Of a DNA stretch of 55,876 nt, positions 52,040 to 55,876 are shown in pieces (position 1 is the stretch's first letter; each line of letters begins with the position of its first letter). The notes under the pieces were generated by a model, which had not been told where the DNA came from, searched no databases, and saw only the letters and a program-made list of their open reading frames with translations. The position numbers were made by a program, and so were the translations under genes. Source of the stretch: Bryobacterales bacterium (GTDB lineage Bacteria > Acidobacteriota > Terriglobia > Bryobacterales > Bryobacteraceae); assembly GCA_019261985.1 (NCBI GenBank), contig JAFAQY010000017.1, positions 1-55,876 of the forward strand, written 5' to 3'.

Positions 52040-55000
52040 TCACCGCTGGCCCTCCGGCGGACGCCCGGTGAATCGCCTCGCCAGTCCTTCGAACCACAGA
52101 TAAATCACGGGAGTCGTATACAGCGTCAGCGCCTGGCTGAAAATCAATCCGCCGATAATGGTGATTCCTAACGGGCGCCGCAGCTCCGAGCCTGTGCCGG
52201 TCCCGAAGGCGAGCGGAATACCTGCGCCCAACGCTGCCATCGTGGTCATCATGATCGGCCGGAAGCGCAGCAGGCTGGCTTGATAGATCGCTTCCTGCGG
52301 AGGCCTGCCCTCATGTCGCTCGGCATCAAGCGCAAAGTCAATCATCATGATGGCGTTTTTCTTCACAATGCCGATCAACAGCACGATGCCGATCAGCGCG
52401 ATCACGTTGAAGTCGTTATGAAAGAGAATCAATGCCAACAACGCTCCCACGCCGGCAGACGGGAGCGTTGAAAGAATGGTGATCGGGTGGATATAGCTCT
52501 CATACAGTACGCCCAGCACGATGTACACCGTCACGATCGCGGCCAGGATCAACAGCGGCTGATTCGCCAGCGAAGCCTGAAACGACGCCGCCGTCCCCTG
52601 AAACGCGCCCACAATGCTGGCCGGCATATTAATGTCGTTTTTGACTTTGTTCACTGCGTTAATTGCTGCGCCAAGCGAGGCGCCGGGCGCCAGATTGAAT
52701 GAGAGCGTGACGACCGGGAATTGCCCTTGGTGATTTATCGTAAGGGGCGCCGAGGAAAGCTCCATGTGGGAGAACGTATCCATCGGGACCTGCTCCCCGC
52801 CGACGAATGCCGCCGAGGATGGCGTCACTCCATTGAACGCGGCGCTCGCGGGCGTGGAGCCATTACCGGTCACGATGGTGGTCGCCGCGTTTGCCGCGTT
52901 GCTGTTTATAGGACCACGCGATAGCGCCGTGGGTGAAGATCCGCCCGCCACAACGCCCGCGCCGCCCGTTGTCGGTGTCGCGGCGGTTCGAATGTAGATG
53001 TGGTCCAGATCGCGCGGGCCTTTCAAAAAGCCCGGCATCACCTCCAGGACCACGTGGTACTGGTTCAACTGCGTGAACATCGTCGAGATCTGCCGCTGTC
53101 CGTACGCATCATAGAGCGTCTGGTTGATCGCGGAAGGCGTTATCCCCAGGCGCGAGGCCGTATCGCGGTCATAGACCAGCTTTGCTCGAAGACCTTGATC
53201 CTGGCGGTCGCTTGCGACATCGCGCAACTCCGGAACACCGGCCAACTTGGACATCATGAGCTGCGTGTAATAATTCAGCTCGTCGATGTCAGGGTCCTCC
53301 AGCGTGTATTGGAACTGCGTACGGCTGACGCGATCCTCTACCGTCAGGTCTTGCACGGGCTGCATATACAGCGTGATGCCGGCCACTTCAGCCACGTTGC
53401 CCTGCAACCGCCGGATCACATCGGTCGCATTAATTCTCCGCACGCCGATATCCTTGAGGTTAATTTGAATACGGCCGCTGTTCAGGGTGACATTCGTCCC
53501 GTCCACACCGATGAAAGACGAGAGGCTGTCGACAGCGGGATCTTGCAAAATGATTTGCGCCAACTGCTGCTGGAGGTTCGACATTTGCGTGAACGATACC
53601 GTCTGCGCCGCTTCGGTGATCCCCTGAATTACGCCCGTATCCTGGATGGGGAAAAATCCCTTCGGAATTACGATGTACAGGAAGATCGTCAGCGCCAGAG
53701 TGGCGAGCGCAACTAGAAGCGTTGTGCCGCGGTAGCGCAGAACGAATTGCAAGGACCGGCCATAAGCTTCGATCGTCCTCTGAAAAACGCGCTCCGATTT
53801 GCGATAGAACCAGCCCTGCTGCCCTTCGGGAACGCGGCGTAGCAGCTTAGCGGACATCATCGGGCTCAATGTCAGCGACACCACCGCCGAGACCAAAATC
53901 GTGACGCTCAATGTGACGGCAAACTCCCGAAACAGGCGCCCCACCACGTCGCCCATGAACAACAGAGGAATCAGCACTGCAATCAGCGAGATGGTTAACG
54001 AAATGATGGTGAAGGCGATCTGAGCCGACCCTTTCAGCGCGGCATCCAGCGGCCGCTCGCCCTCCTCGATATAGCGGCTAATATTTTCGATCATCACGAT
54101 GGCATCGTCCACCACGAACCCGGTGGCGATCGTTAACGCCATTAGCGTAAGGTTATTCAAGCTGTAGCCCAACAGATACATCGCCCCGAAGGTGCCGACA
54201 ATCGACAGCGGCACAGCCACGCTGGGAATGATCGTCGCGGAGACGCTCCTGAGAAAGAGGAAAATCACCATTACGACCAGCGCGACAGTGAGCATCAATT
54301 CAAACTCGACATCTCTCACGGACGCGCGGATGGTGTTGGTCCTGTCAGTCAATACCTGCACCTTCACGGCCGCGGGCAGCGTCGCCGTGAGTTGTGGAAG
54401 CAGGCTCTTGATCCTGTCGACGACCTCGATGATGTTCGCGCCCGGCTGGCGCTGAATATTGACGATGACGGAAGGAATCAGACTCGATCCGCCGAATCCG
54501 CTCCAGGCGGCCAGGCGAACGTTTTCTACGTCGTCCAGGACGTCGGCGACCTCGGTCAGCTTTACAGGCGCGCCGTTGCGATAAGCGATGATCAATTTGT
54601 CGTAATCGGCGCTGGAAAGCAATTGATCGTTCGCGTCGATCTGATACGCGCGATGCGGGCCATCGAAGCTGCCCTTCGCCTGATTAACGTTTGCGGCGGT
54701 AATCGCCGTGCGAACGTCTTCCAGATTCAACCCAAAATAGGAAAGCTGCGTCGGATTTACCCGGATGCGCACCGCCGGCTTCTGGCCTCCGCTAATGCTC
54801 ACCAGCCCGACACCGGCGAGTTGTGAAACCTTTGGCGCCAGCCGCGTGTCCGCAAGATCCTCCACCTGCGGCAAAGGGATGGTATTGGACGAAAGGGCCA
54901 GCGTGAGAATTGGAGCATCGGCGGGATTGATTTTGTTATAGACGGGCGGCACCGGGAGATCCGGAGGCAAAAAAGTTCCGGAGGCATTAATCGATTGCTG

Positions 55001-55324
55001 AACTTCCTGCTCCGCCACATCGATATCCAGGCTGAGTTGGAATTGCAGAGTAATCAGGGAGCTACCGTCGGAGCTCGTCGAGGTCATCTGCTGCAACCCG
55101 GGTACCTGCCCGAACTGGCGCTCCAGCGGAGCCGTGACCGAAGATGCCATTACAGAAGGGCTTGCGCCCGGATAGAACGTGACCACCTGAATGGTCGGAT
55201 AATCCACTTCGGGAAGCGCCGATACCGGCAACTGACGGAATGCAACCAGTCCCGCAAGCAGAATGCCCAGCATCAGCAGCGAAGTGGCCACGGGCCGGAG
55301 AATGAACAGGCGGGATGGATTCAT
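52040..55324 (-). CDS. RND multidrug efflux permease, MdtB type, with an internal insertion
   Basis: 1094 residues. The usual RND layout: [40 protein letters not shown], the [20 protein letters not shown] relay and [22 protein letters not shown]. About 50 extra residues occur at roughly 775-845 in the second porter region, rich in Ala, Thr, Ser, Asn and Gly ([29 protein letters not shown]). The other permease has only a short link there. It starts seven bases after the adaptor stop. Confidence 0.92.
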   Translation of the reverse strand: MNPSRLFILRPVATSLLMLGILLAGLVAFRQLPVSALPEVDYPTIQVVTFYPGASPSVMASSVTAPLERQFGQVPGLQQMTSTSSDGSSLITLQFQLSLDIDVAEQEVQQSINASGTFLPPDLPVPPVYNKINPADAPILTLALSSNTIPLPQVEDLADTRLAPKVSQLAGVGLVSISGGQKPAVRIRVNPTQLSYFGLNLEDVRTAITAANVNQAKGSFDGPHRAYQIDANDQLLSSADYDKLIIAYRNGAPVKLTEVADVLDDVENVRLAAWSGFGGSSLIPSVIVNIQRQPGANIIEVVDRIKSLLPQLTATLPAAVKVQVLTDRTNTIRASVRDVEFELMLTVALVVMVIFLFLRSVSATIIPSVAVPLSIVGTFGAMYLLGYSLNNLTLMALTIATGFVVDDAIVMIENISRYIEEGERPLDAALKGSAQIAFTIISLTISLIAVLIPLLFMGDVVGRLFREFAVTLSVTILVSAVVSLTLSPMMSAKLLRRVPEGQQGWFYRKSERVFQRTIEAYGRSLQFVLRYRGTTLLVALATLALTIFLYIVIPKGFFPIQDTGVIQGITEAAQTVSFTQMSNLQQQLAQIILQDPAVDSLSSFIGVDGTNVTLNSGRIQINLKDIGVRRINATDVIRRLQGNVAEVAGITLYMQPVQDLTVEDRVSRTQFQYTLEDPDIDELNYYTQLMMSKLAGVPELRDVASDRQDQGLRAKLVYDRDTASRLGITPSAINQTLYDAYGQRQISTMFTQLNQYHVVLEVMPGFLKGPRDLDHIYIRTAATPTTGGAGVVAGGSSPTALSRGPINSNAANAATTIVTGNGSTPASAAFNGVTPSSAAFVGGEQVPMDTFSHMELSSAPLTINHQGQFPVVTLSFNLAPGASLGAAINAVNKVKNDINMPASIVGAFQGTAASFQASLANQPLLILAAIVTVYIVLGVLYESYIHPITILSTLPSAGVGALLALILFHNDFNVIALIGIVLLIGIVKKNAIMMIDFALDAERHEGRPPQEAIYQASLLRFRPIMMTTMAALGAGIPLAFGTGTGSELRRPLGITIIGGLIFSQALTLYTTPVIYLWFEGLARRFTGRPPEGQR

Positions 55325-55331
55325 GCCCCGC

Positions 55332-55876
55332 TCACCCCTTCGGCTTCGCGGACCCGCGCTGCTTCCCGGAGCCGGCGTTGCGCGGCTGTGTGCTCTGTGC
55401 CCCGCCCTGAGTCTCTCCTTGTATCTGGGGATTCACCACCGCGCCCTCCTGTACTTTATCCGCGCCCGTCAGCACCACCGGATCTCCGGCGTTCAACCCG
55501 GATGTAATCTCGGCTTGGTCGTTTTCCATGACTCCGAGCGTCACATTCCGAACGGTGACAGTGTTGCCCGGTTGGATCAGGAACACGAACGTGTTGGTGG
55601 AACTGCGCTGGATGGCCGCGCTGTTAACCAGCACCACACCGCGCTTTTCCTGAACCAGTACGCGCGCGTTCAGAAATTGATTGGGAAAAAGATTGTTATC
55701 CGAATTGTCGAAAGTGGCGCGGAGGCGCACCGTTCCGGTGGTTTGATCGATTTGGTTGTCTACCGTGGTCAGTGTTCCACTCGCAATCTTCTTGCTCATG
55801 TCGCGCGTCCACGCCTCCACCAGTAGCGGTTGCTTGGCGTGCAGCTTGTCCAGCACCTGTAAAAGCTGGTCTTCGG
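55332..55876 (-). CDS. RND efflux periplasmic adaptor, MdtA type (partial)
   Basis: The C-terminal 181 residues; the gene enters the window at its right edge and the start is outside. The beta-barrel and membrane-proximal domains are clear: [38 protein letters not shown] and [10 protein letters not shown], with [24 protein letters not shown]. The Gly/Gln/Lys-rich tail ([18 protein letters not shown]) is flexible. It is first in the adaptor-permease-permease-outer membrane factor operon. Confidence 0.9.
   Translation of the reverse strand, partial: EDQLLQVLDKLHAKQPLLVEAWTRDMSKKIASGTLTTVDNQIDQTTGTVRLRATFDNSDNNLFPNQFLNARVLVQEKRGVVLVNSAAIQRSSTNTFVFLIQPGNTVTVRNVTLGVMENDQAEITSGLNAGDPVVLTGADKVQEGAVVNPQIQGETQGGAQSTQPRNAGSGKQRGSAKPKG

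Noticed and set aside
53000-53716. Plus-strand frame of 238 codons opposite the MdtB-type permease
   Set aside because: It is antisense to a clear RND domain and has no family marks.
1-55876. CRISPR array, prophage, IS element, tRNA or rRNA
   Set aside because: I found no regular spacer pattern, transposase or phage protein, and no cloverleaf or rRNA signature on reading through. A dedicated tRNA scan was not possible here.

Overview
The window is a dense stretch of chromosome with GC-rich codon use, most likely from an Acidobacteriota member related to Solibacter/Bryobacterales. The best taxonomic clue is the 993-residue NHL-repeat protein at 38374-41355. It ends in the C-terminal domain family (TIGR03437) that is hugely expanded in Solibacter. 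The many small GC-rich tandem hairpins between genes fit the same group. This assignment rests on recognised families, not on a search. I see no rRNA, tRNA, CRISPR array, transposase or phage gene.

Layout. 0.1-0.9 kb: a VapBC-type toxin-antitoxin pair. 1-6 kb: a membrane Fe-S oxidoreductase (HdrD/GlpC-like), then a NagZ-like family 3 glycosidase and a MmgE/PrpD protein. 6-10.3 kb: a small membrane protein coupled to a lipoprotein, an orphan NMT1/THI5-like binding protein, an FAD oxidoreductase and a DJ-1/PfpI protein. 10.4-15.8 kb (minus strand): DUF3309, two tandem paralogous proteins, a MEDS-PAS histidine kinase, a HAD phosphatase fused to a HerA-like ATPase, and a UdgX-type uracil-DNA glycosylase. 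15.9-25.6 kb (plus strand): an unrecognised 367-residue protein translationally coupled to an outer-membrane assembly set of TamA/BamA-like protein, SurA-N protein and TamB. 25.6-28.7 kb: a secreted S10 peptidase and two more PIN-domain toxin-antitoxin pairs. 28.8-33.8 kb (minus): rpoN, hpf and rapZ, with rhomboid and PfkB genes upstream. 33.8-41.4 kb: bicupin protein, zinc-ribbon protein, MscL with an added zinc ribbon, a B3-type metallo-beta-lactamase-fold protein, quinone oxidoreductase, pterin carbinolamine dehydratase and the NHL protein. 41.5-46.8 kb: a stressosome-type operon (rsbR, rsbS, rsbT, an RsbW-like/PP2C fusion) ending in two histidine kinase genes and no sigma factor. 46.8-55.9 kb (minus): an RND efflux operon with adaptor, two permeases and a NodT-type outer membrane factor, split by an opposite-strand GxxExxY gene that carries its own palindromic repeat.

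Two dispersed repeat families stand out. One is a set of short hairpins with the core GCTNNAGC or GTTNGCAAC; its copies differ by paired, compensating changes. The other is a palindrome with arms of about 30 bp, found twice in the efflux region. Both run into genes. Copies supply part of the signal peptide of the SurA-N protein, the start of the glycosidase, the N-terminal extension of RapZ, the last residues of the FAD oxidoreductase, and the leader of the NodT lipoprotein. The most notable gene groups are the stressosome-to-kinase operon and the HAD-ATPase/UdgX pair behind a MEDS kinase.
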